Positions 1 to 6,162 of a stretch of 9,319 nt of DNA are shown here, piece after piece. Below the pieces are notes generated by a model. It saw only the letters and a list, made by a program, of their open reading frames with translations. It had not been told where the DNA came from and made no database searches. Origin of the DNA: Kiloniellales bacterium (GTDB taxonomy: Bacteria > Pseudomonadota > Alphaproteobacteria > Kiloniellales > JAKSBE01); contig JASJAL010000164.1 of NCBI GenBank assembly GCA_030067055.1, positions 1 to 9,319 on the forward strand, given 5' to 3'. Every line of letters starts with the position of its first letter. The stretch's first letter is position 1. The position numbers and the translations under genes are program-made.

Positions 1-47
1 CGGCCGATCAGCCCGGTCCCGACGATGGCGATCGTCTCTGCGGTCAT
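1..47 (-). CDS. Rossmann-fold dehydrogenase, probably 3-hydroxyacyl-CoA dehydrogenase (5' end only)
   Basis: Only the first 15 codons and part of the 16th are in the window; the rest lies beyond the left edge. Read on the minus strand from the ATG at 47-45, the peptide is MTAETIAIVGTGLIG. This is a first beta-strand followed by a GxGxxG dinucleotide-binding loop right at the N-terminus, as in NAD-dependent 3-hydroxyacyl-CoA and 3-hydroxybutyryl-CoA dehydrogenases and their lambda-crystallin relatives. A GGAGG-type ribosome binding site sits at about 56-60, some 8-10 bases before the ATG. The gap to the stop of the preceding beta-oxidation gene is 26 bp, so the two are probably co-transcribed, which favours an acyl-CoA dehydrogenase role. 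Other Rossmann enzymes (prephenate or hydroxyisobutyrate dehydrogenase) cannot be excluded from so short a piece. Confidence 0.72.
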   Translation of the reverse strand, partial: MTAETIAIVGTGLIG

Positions 48-73
48 GCCTCTCCCCTCCCCCAAGCTAGACC

Positions 74-2182
74 TCAGCCCTTGCGGTTCAGGCTGTCGAA
101 GCTCTCGCCCCGCTCGACAAGGTCGACCAGCAGCTGAGCCGGCTTCCAGGCGCGCGGGTCCTCGGCTTCGTAGCCGCGGATGTCGGCCAGGATGCTGTCC
201 AGGCCCTGCATGTCAGCGTACTTCATCGGCCCGCCGCGCCAGCGCGGGAAGCCGTAGCCGTAGAGCAGGGTGACGTCGACGTCGAGAGGCCGGAGCGCGA
301 TCCCCTCCTCCACCACCTTGGCGCCCTCGTTGATCATCGCGGCGAGATAGCGGCGGACGATCTCCTCTTCCGTGAAATCGCGCGGGACAATGTCCTTCTT
401 CATGCGTTCTTCGGCGATGATGGCCTCGACCTCGGGGTCGGGCTTACCCTTGCGGGATCCTTCCTCGTAAAGGTAGTAGCCGCGCCCGGTCTTCTGGCCG
501 AACCAGCTGCGCTCGCAGATCCGGTCGGCGATCTCGACGTAGCGCTCCTCGGGATCGCGGGTCGACGCCAGGCGCTTGCGGTTGGCCCAGCCGATGTCGA
601 GCCCGGCGAGGTCGGCGACCGCGTAGGGGCCCATGGGAAAGCCGAAGTTCAGGAGCGCGGCGTCGATGGCGTAGGGCGAGGCGCCGTCCTCGATCATGTA
701 GTCGGCCTGGCGGCGGTAGACCGAGAGGATGCGGTTGCCGATGAAGCCGTCGCAGACCCCGGCGCGCACGGCGACCTTGCCCAGGCGCTTGGCCAGGGCG
801 AAGCCGCTGGCGACGACCTCCGGCGCGGTCTTCCCGGCAACCACCACTTCCAGCAGCTTCATCACGTGGGCCGGGGAGAAGAAGTGCAAGCCGATCACGT
901 CGCTGGGCCGCCCGGTGACCGCCGCGATCTCGTCGATGCTCAGATAAGAGGTGTTGCTGGCCAGGATCGCGCCCGGCTTGAGCGCCGCGTCCAGCTGCTG
1001 GAAGACCAGCTTCTTGACCGCCATGTCTTCGAAGACCGCCTCGATGACGAGGTCGGCCTCGGCCAAGGCGCCGTAGTCGAGGGCCGTCGCGAACCTGGAT
1101 TCCAGGAGGGAGTCGCGGGCCTCGGCGGTCATCTTGCCGCGCTTGACCCCGCCGTCGAGGATGCCTTCGACCTTGGCGCGGCCGCGGGCCAGGTTCTCCT
1201 CGTCGCGCTCGACCAGGGTCACCGGCAGGCCGGCGGTCAGCAGCGAGACCGCGATGCCGGCGCCCATGGTACCGCCGCCGATCACGCCGACCGCCGCGAT
1301 CTCGCGCGGCGCCGCCGTGGACTCGGGGATCTTGCGGACCTCGCGCTCGGCGAAGAAGGCATGGATCAGGCCGGCGCGCTGGGGCGAGTCCATGCACGCC
1401 ATGAAGAGTTCACGCTCGCGCTTCAGGCCCTCGGCGAAGGGTAGGCTCACGGCGGCCTCGACCGCCTCGACGCACTTGAAAGGCGAAAACAGGCCGCGCG
1501 CCTTCTTCTCCAGGGCCTTGCGGGCGTCCTCGAAAATCGCCGGGTCGCCACGGTCAGCGGCGATCTTGTCCTCGACCTCGCCGCTGCGCCGGACCGGGCG
1601 TCCTTCGGCCAGAACCTTCTCTGCGAAGTCGACGCCCGCGGCCACCGCGTCGTCTTGCGCGGATATCTCGTCGATCAGGCCGAGGGCCAGGGCCTCCTCG
1701 GCCGCGACGTGGCGGCCGGAGGTGATGAGGTCGAGGGCCTTCTCGGCGCCGATCAGCCGCGGCGTGCGCTGGGTGCCGCCGGCGCCGGGGATCAGGCCGA
1801 GCAAGACCTCGGGCAGCCCGACTTTGGCGCCGGACAGCGCGACCCGGTAATGGCAGCCGAGCGCGACCTCGAGCCCGCCACCCAGGGCGGTGCCGTGCAG
1901 AGCAACGATCACCGGCTTCTCACCGGCCTCGATCCGGTTGACCACCTCGGGCAGAAGCGGCGGCTGCGGCGGCTTGCCGAACTCGCGGATGTCGGCGCCG
2001 GCGATGAAGGTGCGGCCGGCCCCGGCAATGACCAGGGCCGCGACCCCCTGGTCCGCCTGGGCGGCGGCCACCGCCTCGTCCAACCCTTGGCGGACCGCCT
2101 GGCTGAGCGCGTTGACCGGCGGATTGTCGACGATGATGACCGCGATGCTGCCGCGGCGCTCCGTGGTGACGGGCCCTGCCAT
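74..2182 (-). CDS. Bifunctional enoyl-CoA hydratase / 3-hydroxyacyl-CoA dehydrogenase (FadB/FadJ type)
   Basis: A 702-residue soluble enzyme for the two middle steps of fatty-acid beta-oxidation: hydration of trans-2-enoyl-CoA, then NAD-dependent oxidation of L-3-hydroxyacyl-CoA. The N-terminal crotonase domain (about 8-190) has the oxyanion-hole stretch FIAGADI (59-65), GTALGGGLE ending at Glu105, and LPEVLLGLIPGAGG with Glu125. The 20-residue spacing of the two glutamates equals that of catalytic Glu119 and Glu139 in E. coli FadB. The NAD-binding domain starts near 297 with GGGTMGAG (302-309). HFFSP gives catalytic His433 and MKLLE gives Glu445, again at FadB spacing (12). Two C-terminal 3HCDH domains follow (about 477-570 and 605-690). 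No thiolase domain is fused. The ATG is preceded by a strong GGGAGGAGG site. Length is close to FadB/FadJ (about 715-730). FadJ-like, FadB-like and peroxisomal-type orthology cannot be separated by eye, so no symbol is given. Confidence 0.95.
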   Translation of the reverse strand: MAGPVTTERRGSIAVIIVDNPPVNALSQAVRQGLDEAVAAAQADQGVAALVIAGAGRTFIAGADIREFGKPPQPPLLPEVVNRIEAGEKPVIVALHGTALGGGLEVALGCHYRVALSGAKVGLPEVLLGLIPGAGGTQRTPRLIGAEKALDLITSGRHVAAEEALALGLIDEISAQDDAVAAGVDFAEKVLAEGRPVRRSGEVEDKIAADRGDPAIFEDARKALEKKARGLFSPFKCVEAVEAAVSLPFAEGLKRERELFMACMDSPQRAGLIHAFFAEREVRKIPESTAAPREIAAVGVIGGGTMGAGIAVSLLTAGLPVTLVERDEENLARGRAKVEGILDGGVKRGKMTAEARDSLLESRFATALDYGALAEADLVIEAVFEDMAVKKLVFQQLDAALKPGAILASNTSYLSIDEIAAVTGRPSDVIGLHFFSPAHVMKLLEVVVAGKTAPEVVASGFALAKRLGKVAVRAGVCDGFIGNRILSVYRRQADYMIEDGASPYAIDAALLNFGFPMGPYAVADLAGLDIGWANRKRLASTRDPEERYVEIADRICERSWFGQKTGRGYYLYEEGSRKGKPDPEVEAIIAEERMKKDIVPRDFTEEEIVRRYLAAMINEGAKVVEEGIALRPLDVDVTLLYGYGFPRWRGGPMKYADMQGLDSILADIRGYEAEDPRAWKPAQLLVDLVERGESFDSLNRKG

Positions 2183-2208
2183 CTGCCTCCTCCCAAACGA
2201 CCGCGGGG

Positions 2209-2237
2209 AGTGTAGCGGGCCGCGCCGGGGACTTCAC
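2209..2237 (-). promoter_or_regulatory. Possible promoter of the beta-oxidation gene
   Basis: On the minus strand GTGAAG (2237-2232) and TACACT (2214-2209) are separated by 17 bp. They match the sigma-70 boxes at 3 of 6 and 4 of 6 positions. Transcription would start near 2202, giving a leader of about 20 bases that contains the strong ribosome binding site. The -35 box overlaps a small inverted repeat, CTTCA/TGAAG (2232-2236 and 2243-2247), which could be an operator. This was found by eye; chance matches of this quality are common. Confidence 0.3.
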
Positions 2238-2248
2238 GCCTTTGAAGA

Positions 2249-2270
2249 CCGGCAGACAACATCGTGCCGG
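2249..2270 (-). terminator. Possible hairpin after the transporter gene
   Basis: CCGGCA (2249-2254) and TGCCGG (2265-2270) form a perfect 6-bp stem with a 10-base loop, 39 bp beyond the transporter stop. On the minus strand it is followed by TCTTC rather than a run of T, so it is at best a weak intrinsic terminator. It may equally be a regulatory palindrome for the next gene. Confidence 0.25.
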
Positions 2271-2308
2271 CTGCCAGGACGCGTGATGCGGTTCAGGGTC
2301 CCCCGCCC

Positions 2309-4507
2309 CTAGTCAACCCAGCCCAGCACGTCGCGGATGACCGACCAGCGCGGCGGCTGCACACCCTGGATCTTGCCTTGGATCCAATAGTCGTATAGCT
2401 CGTCGATGCCACCGCTCTGCTTCTCGATCAGGAGCCAGGCGTTCATGGCTCGCAGCAGGAGCGGGCGGTCTCGCGCGACAAGGTACACGACAGGGGCCTG
2501 CATGACCGGCCGCGGGACAACGGCCGTGAAGTTCGGAAAGAGGATGGTCCAGGCCGACCCTTCCTCCGCCGTGTCCAAGAAGGCATCCGCCCCTTCGCCA
2601 CCGCTCTCGAAGTACTGAGCCTGATCCTCAAATGACGAGAGCCGGACGATGTTCGCCTCGGGCAATCGGATCCAGATGCTTCTCGGCAGGGTCTGAAACG
2701 CGCTGGACGCGATCGTGATCTCCCCTTGGTTCCTGACCGCCTGCCAGGTCGCGAAATCTCTACGCCGATGATCGGGTACCAAGAAGGAAAGGGTCATCGT
2801 ATTAAAAGGATCCGTCTCCGCCGCCGACTCAATTCTCGTCAAGCCCATCGCCACGGAATTGAAAACGACGTCGCAGTAGCCGGACGCAAGCTTCTGCGGA
2901 CCGCTCTTCAGTCCTGCGAGGGGCCGGAACTCGAGGCTGAGAGTCAAGCGTTCGGCGAGCCGGTGCGCCATCTCAATGTCAAAGCCGACCAGCTCGCCGA
3001 CGGCATTGAAGAAGGACAGCGGGTAGTTGCCGGGCAGATAGCAGACCCGAAGGACGCCGCTGTCGACGATCTGGGAATAGGATCGCGGTCCGGCCGTTTC
3101 GGCCTCCACCGGCGGCTCTCTGTGGACGACCGCCGGCTGGGGACGCTGCAGAAGCTGCAGGCCTCTGAGGGCCTGGTCCTTGGTGTAGGGCACGACGAGG
3201 ACGTAGGTGTAGAAGGCGCGCACGCCGACCAGCACCGCCACGATCAACAGGACGCCGACGATAACCACGCGCAGCAGCGGCCAAAGGCGCGGACGCCAGA
3301 TCCCACGGAGGAAGAAGGTCCCGATCATGGCGATGGTCGCGTAATGCATCGCCGACACGAAGGTCCCGAAGCGGCTGATGATCACGTCGACCGACAGGAA
3401 CACCTGGAAGAGATCGCGGGACAGCTCGGCCAGCTCGAGGACGAAGGGGATCGCCAGGGCGGTGCCGCCGAACAGGCTGGCGACACCCGCGAAGATCACG
3501 GAGGGATAGTGTGCCGGCGAAACCGCCGAACCGATGTACCAGCCCGCGAAGAGGACGAAGGCCAGCGACATGACGTTGCCGATGGTCGGAAAGCTGAAGA
3601 AGGTCGGGAGGAGCACGTCGACCGATGACTCGGCCTCTTCCTCGTCCTCGGGCCAGGCGGCGTGCCTGTCGGCCTCGGCGACAAGGTTCTTGCAGATTTC
3701 CGCCAGCATCGGCAGCACCACGAGGGAGCTGCCGGTCGCGAAGGCGGTGATCAACGGCGTGCGAAGCTGGCGCAGAATGTAGCCATGGCGAAGCGGCGTC
3801 ACGCAGGCGACCAGGCCGGGCAGGAGCCATAGCCCGAGCGTCAGCAAGATCAAGACCATGATGACGACGTAGACCTGCAGCCGGGCCAGATCACCGAAGC
3901 TCAAAGTGCCGGCGGTGCTCGCGATCAGCGCGAAGACGCCCAGCGGTGCGAGCTTGGCCACGAAGCTGGTGACCTTTGAAAGGGTCTCGGCGAGCGCCGA
4001 GAGCGGCTCGATCAGTACTTCCTTCCCTCTCACGCCGATCAGCGCGAGTCCGATCATGATACTGAACACGACGACCGCCGGAACGAGCGCGTTGGCCAGG
4101 GAGAAGAAGGGGTTCGAGGGGATATAGAGCTCCAGGAAATCGGGAGGGGGCCTGACCTCGATCGAGCTTTTCTGGAAGAAGGAACGCGACGGCCAATTCG
4201 GAAAAGCAAACGGCAGGAGAAGCACCAGCGCCAAGCCGGTCGCCCAGAGCGTCAGCAGGACGCTGCCGCCCGCGGCCGCGAGTTTCTTGACCTCGTCATA
4301 GCTGAGGCGCCCCAAACCGGTGATCAGCGCCACGACGATGTAGGGGATCACCGTGATCTGAAGCAACCTGATGAAGGCCTGCCCGACGACCCTCAGCGGC
4401 GCGACGAGTTCGCCGAAGAAAAGACCGACCGCCACGCCGAGGACCAGACCCAGCAGGACCTGCGTGGCGAGAGGTATCCGGGGCTTCTTGGGTGTCACCG
4501 TGGTCAA
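2309..4507 (-). CDS. Sodium/dicarboxylate symporter-family (SDF) transporter fused to a family 3 solute-binding domain
   Basis: A 732-residue inner-membrane protein made of two families normally encoded apart. Residues 12-400 form a DAACS/SDF secondary transporter (GltP/DctA fold): hydrophobic segments at about 14-32, 42-65, 80-101, 138-157, 180-200 and 212-235, an HP1-like TGSSLVVLP loop (258-266), and TM7-HP2-TM8-like segments (303-395). An acidic run, EDEEEAE, lies at 287-293. An additional hydrophobic helix at about 408-428 should carry the chain to the periplasm. Residues 475-732 are an SBP_bac_3-type binding domain: SGVLRVCYLPGNYPLSFF, then GELVGFDIEMAHRLAERL, an LTR motif with Arg558, and a C-lobe segment with Asp645. 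The likely role is uptake of an amino acid or organic acid with a tethered receptor; the substrate is unknown. Canonical SDF core residues (NMDGT and the Asp/Arg/Asn of TM8) are not conserved. The start is TTG (4507-4505), supported by GAGGGAAGG about 9 bases upstream; a GTG three codons later is the alternative. Confidence 0.92.
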   Translation of the reverse strand: MTTVTPKKPRIPLATQVLLGLVLGVAVGLFFGELVAPLRVVGQAFIRLLQITVIPYIVVALITGLGRLSYDEVKKLAAAGGSVLLTLWATGLALVLLLPFAFPNWPSRSFFQKSSIEVRPPPDFLELYIPSNPFFSLANALVPAVVVFSIMIGLALIGVRGKEVLIEPLSALAETLSKVTSFVAKLAPLGVFALIASTAGTLSFGDLARLQVYVVIMVLILLTLGLWLLPGLVACVTPLRHGYILRQLRTPLITAFATGSSLVVLPMLAEICKNLVAEADRHAAWPEDEEEAESSVDVLLPTFFSFPTIGNVMSLAFVLFAGWYIGSAVSPAHYPSVIFAGVASLFGGTALAIPFVLELAELSRDLFQVFLSVDVIISRFGTFVSAMHYATIAMIGTFFLRGIWRPRLWPLLRVVIVGVLLIVAVLVGVRAFYTYVLVVPYTKDQALRGLQLLQRPQPAVVHREPPVEAETAGPRSYSQIVDSGVLRVCYLPGNYPLSFFNAVGELVGFDIEMAHRLAERLTLSLEFRPLAGLKSGPQKLASGYCDVVFNSVAMGLTRIESAAETDPFNTMTLSFLVPDHRRRDFATWQAVRNQGEITIASSAFQTLPRSIWIRLPEANIVRLSSFEDQAQYFESGGEGADAFLDTAEEGSAWTILFPNFTAVVPRPVMQAPVVYLVARDRPLLLRAMNAWLLIEKQSGGIDELYDYWIQGKIQGVQPPRWSVIRDVLGWVD

Positions 4508-4546
4508 CGCGCCTTGCCTTCCCTCGAATACTTCGCGGCTCTGACA

Positions 4547-4563
4547 ATTCGAAAAGTTCGAAT
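4547..4563. promoter_or_regulatory. 17-bp palindrome (possible operator) upstream of the transporter fusion
   Basis: ATTCGAA-AAG-TTCGAAT is a perfect 7-bp inverted repeat around a 3-bp spacer. Each arm contains the palindrome TTCGAA (4548-4553 and 4557-4562). It lies 40-56 bp before the TTG start of the transporter gene, where an operator would be expected. A third partial copy, ATTCGA on the minus strand, is at 4529-4524. No well-placed sigma-70 boxes could be assigned, and the cognate regulator is not in the window. Confidence 0.4.
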
Positions 4564-4631
4564 GGCCTGCTCAAAAGGCGCAGCCAGAAACCGCGGCCGA
4601 GGAAGGCCTCGCAAAACCACACTATGAATCG

Positions 4632-4790
4632 TCAATTTCGGTAAGACGTCACCAACCGGAAGCCCACCTCAAAGACCCGCCACGGAGAGTTGAGTCTGGC
4701 GCGGAAGGTATCTGTCGGCAAGAAACTTGATTTTGGCTCCGATCCGCCGTTCACCAGAACCGATTGGAGGCCAAAGCTCCCCTCTTGGTC
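4632..4790 (-). pseudogene. Possible remnant of a formylglycine-generating-enzyme (SUMF1-like) domain, C-terminal tail
   Basis: About 50 codons ending in TGA at 4634-4632 read VLVNGGS, then a Pro-Trp-Arg, then VGFRLV close to the stop. In the SUMF1/FGE-sulfatase family the last about 35 residues typically read RVLRGGS, an Arg-rich stretch, P-x-x-R, then GFR. Counting from the first Gly of GGS, Pro is at 22, Arg at 24 and GFR at 29-31, essentially the family spacing, and an Arg at 18 also fits. The conserved Trp-rich GNVWEW segment that should precede it was not found in any minus-strand frame upstream, and the open frame runs on into chaA. If real, this is a decayed stump of a gene otherwise lost. 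The low GC of the region fits, but a chance resemblance remains possible. Confidence 0.33.
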
Positions 4791-4855
4791 GGGTGCACAG
4801 CGCCCTGAGAGACCAAGACCTGCCTCAGGAGACGGGTGGCTTTCATCCTGCCATC

Positions 4856-4883
4856 TTGAAGCGTCATCGCGCGTGTGGACAAT
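4856..4883 (+). promoter_or_regulatory. chaA: Possible chaA promoter
   Basis: TTGAAG (4856-4861) and GACAAT (4878-4883) are spaced by 16 bp. Each matches the sigma-70 consensus at 4 of 6 positions. Transcription would start near 4890, leaving a leader of about 23 bases with a modest GGA ribosome binding site at 4901-4903. Confidence 0.3.
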
Positions 4884-4912
4884 GGATAAGCTCTTGAATT
4901 GGAAATGACGAC

Positions 4913-6028
4913 ATGCTGTTGCGCGACGAAGCCGCGACGATTCTCGGCTATGTGACTCTGATTGGGGCGACCTTTCTGGGCGGGGCGCTGGCACCAGCGG
5001 CCGTCGGCTGGCTTGCGGCGACAGCGCTGTTTCTCGGCCTGTTCCTCCTGATGCTCTGGCTTGCGTTCACAGTGGTCCGGCATGCCGAGTGCCTCGCCAC
5101 GCTGCTCGGCGAGCCCTACGGCACGCTGATCCTGACCATTTCGGTCATCGGCATCGAGGTTGCGCTGATCATCTCGGTGATGATCGCCGGCTCGGACAAG
5201 GCGACCTTGGCGCGGGACACGATGTTCTCGGTCGTCATGATCGTGCTGAACGGCCTGGTCGGACTCAGCCTCCTGACCGGCGGGTTGAAGCATCGCTTCC
5301 AGGACTACAACCTACAAGGCGCGAAGGCTTATCTGGCCGTGCTCATCCCGCTCGCATCGCTCGCCCTCATCCTGCCCCGCTTCTCACCGTCGGCGCCGGG
5401 CGGCGAGCTGTCGCAGCTTCAGGCCACGTTCCTGATCGGCATGTCCATTGTTCTCTACGGCATATTCCTCGCCATCCAGACGATCACCCATAGCGACATC
5501 TTCCAGCACCTTGCCTCGGACTCCGGGGAGACCGGGTCGGCGGGGCATGGGCACCACGATCTGGTCGTGAAGACGGTACCATTTCACGGGTTTGCCCTGG
5601 TCGCGGCAATGCTGCCGATCGTTCTGCTGTCCAAGAACCTCGCCGTCTATGTCACCTTCGGGATCGTGTCTCTTGGTGCGCCTCTCGCATTCGGCGGTTT
5701 TCTGATAGCCGCCCTGGTTTTGGCCCCCGAGGCGCTGAGTGCGGTCCAGGCGGCACGCCGCAATCAGTTGCAGCGGGCGGTCAACATCTGCCTCGGCTCC
5801 GCCTTGGCGACCATCGGCATGACGGTCCCCGCCGTGCTCACGATCGCCTGGGTGTTGGACCAGCGGGTCGAGCTTGGTCTGGACAACACGGACATCGTGA
5901 TGCTGTCGGTGACCCTCGTCGTCAGCCTCGTGACCTTTGTCAGCGGCCGAACGAACTTTCTCCTCGGCGTGGTGCACTTAGCCCTTTTCGCGGCCTACCT
6001 GGTGCTCATTTTCGACGCGCCGGTCTGA
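4913..6028 (+). CDS. chaA: Sodium-potassium/calcium:proton antiporter ChaA
   Basis: A 371-residue inner-membrane antiporter of the Ca2+/cation antiporter (CaCA) superfamily. ChaA exchanges cytoplasmic Na+, K+ or Ca2+ for protons and helps with salt and alkaline tolerance. The first alpha repeat is GEPYGTLILTISVIGIEVAL (66-85) with key Glu82. The second is LAPEALSAVQAARRNQLQRA (270-289) with Glu273, followed by SALATIGMTVP. SGRTN (344-348) and HLALFAAYL (355-363) match the E. coli ChaA C-terminus closely. About eleven hydrophobic segments can be drawn. The central cytoplasmic loop has the His/Asp-rich stretch GHGHHD (211-216), in the place of the acidic, histidine-containing loop of E. coli ChaA (366 residues). 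The ATG at 4913 gives a length matching the family; its GGA ribosome binding site is modest. It is a single gene, divergent from the transporter fusion and convergent with nnrU. Confidence 0.94.
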   Translation: MLLRDEAATILGYVTLIGATFLGGALAPAAVGWLAATALFLGLFLLMLWLAFTVVRHAECLATLLGEPYGTLILTISVIGIEVALIISVMIAGSDKATLARDTMFSVVMIVLNGLVGLSLLTGGLKHRFQDYNLQGAKAYLAVLIPLASLALILPRFSPSAPGGELSQLQATFLIGMSIVLYGIFLAIQTITHSDIFQHLASDSGETGSAGHGHHDLVVKTVPFHGFALVAAMLPIVLLSKNLAVYVTFGIVSLGAPLAFGGFLIAALVLAPEALSAVQAARRNQLQRAVNICLGSALATIGMTVPAVLTIAWVLDQRVELGLDNTDIVMLSVTLVVSLVTFVSGRTNFLLGVVHLALFAAYLVLIFDAPV

Positions 6029-6072
6029 AGACCAGGATTACCTCGGGACAGTGTGCCGAACTTCGCCAAGAG

Positions 6073-6093
6073 CGCGCCGGGGCTTCGGGCGCG
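6073..6093. terminator. GC-rich hairpin between convergent chaA and nnrU
   Basis: CGCGCC (6073-6078) and GGCGCG (6088-6093) form a perfect 6-bp GC stem with a 9-base loop, midway in the 134-bp gap between two convergent stops. It could help end transcription from both sides. Neither strand has a following T run (the minus strand continues CTCTTGG), so an intrinsic terminator is uncertain. Confidence 0.3.
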
Positions 6094-6162
6094 GCCGCCC
6101 AGCCATGTCCAACCCGCAAAGCGACCACCGGCAGTGAAAGAGGCGCCGCCGGCCATTTCGAA

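Larger units (their letters stand above)
4508..4912. other. 405-bp divergent intergenic region
   Basis: The gap between the divergent transporter-fusion and chaA genes. GC by hand count over several stretches is about 52-56%, clearly below the flanking genes. It holds the TTCGAA palindrome near the transporter start, a possible promoter near the chaA start, and a minus-strand frame resembling a SUMF1 tail. No convincing intact small gene, RNA gene or riboswitch was seen. The plus-strand frame at 4690-4908 has no recognisable motif and ends just before chaA. Confidence 0.6.

Noticed and set aside
64..72. AAGCTAGAC shared with 6951-6959, with a similar AAGCTAAGAC at 7846-7855
   Set aside because: Short matches at non-equivalent positions, with no flanking similarity or repeat structure.
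1134..1850. Long plus-strand frame of 238 codons opposite the beta-oxidation gene, plus several others of 140-300 codons opposite other genes
   Set aside because: They lie wholly antisense to genes with clear catalytic motifs, are rich in Arg/Pro/Ser/Gly and show no family motif. Such shadows are expected in high-GC DNA.
4690..4908. Plus-strand 72-codon frame just before chaA
   Set aside because: No good ribosome binding site or motif, irregular composition, and it overlaps the possible SUMF1 remnant on the other strand.
4751..5293. Minus-strand frame of 180 codons over the chaA start
   Set aside because: Mostly antisense to the conserved first alpha repeat of ChaA, with a low-complexity Gln/Asp/Arg composition and no recognisable domain.
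6022..6033. GGTCT-GA-AGACC inverted repeat over the chaA stop codon
   Set aside because: A 2-base loop cannot form a stable hairpin and no T run follows, so it is not called a terminator.
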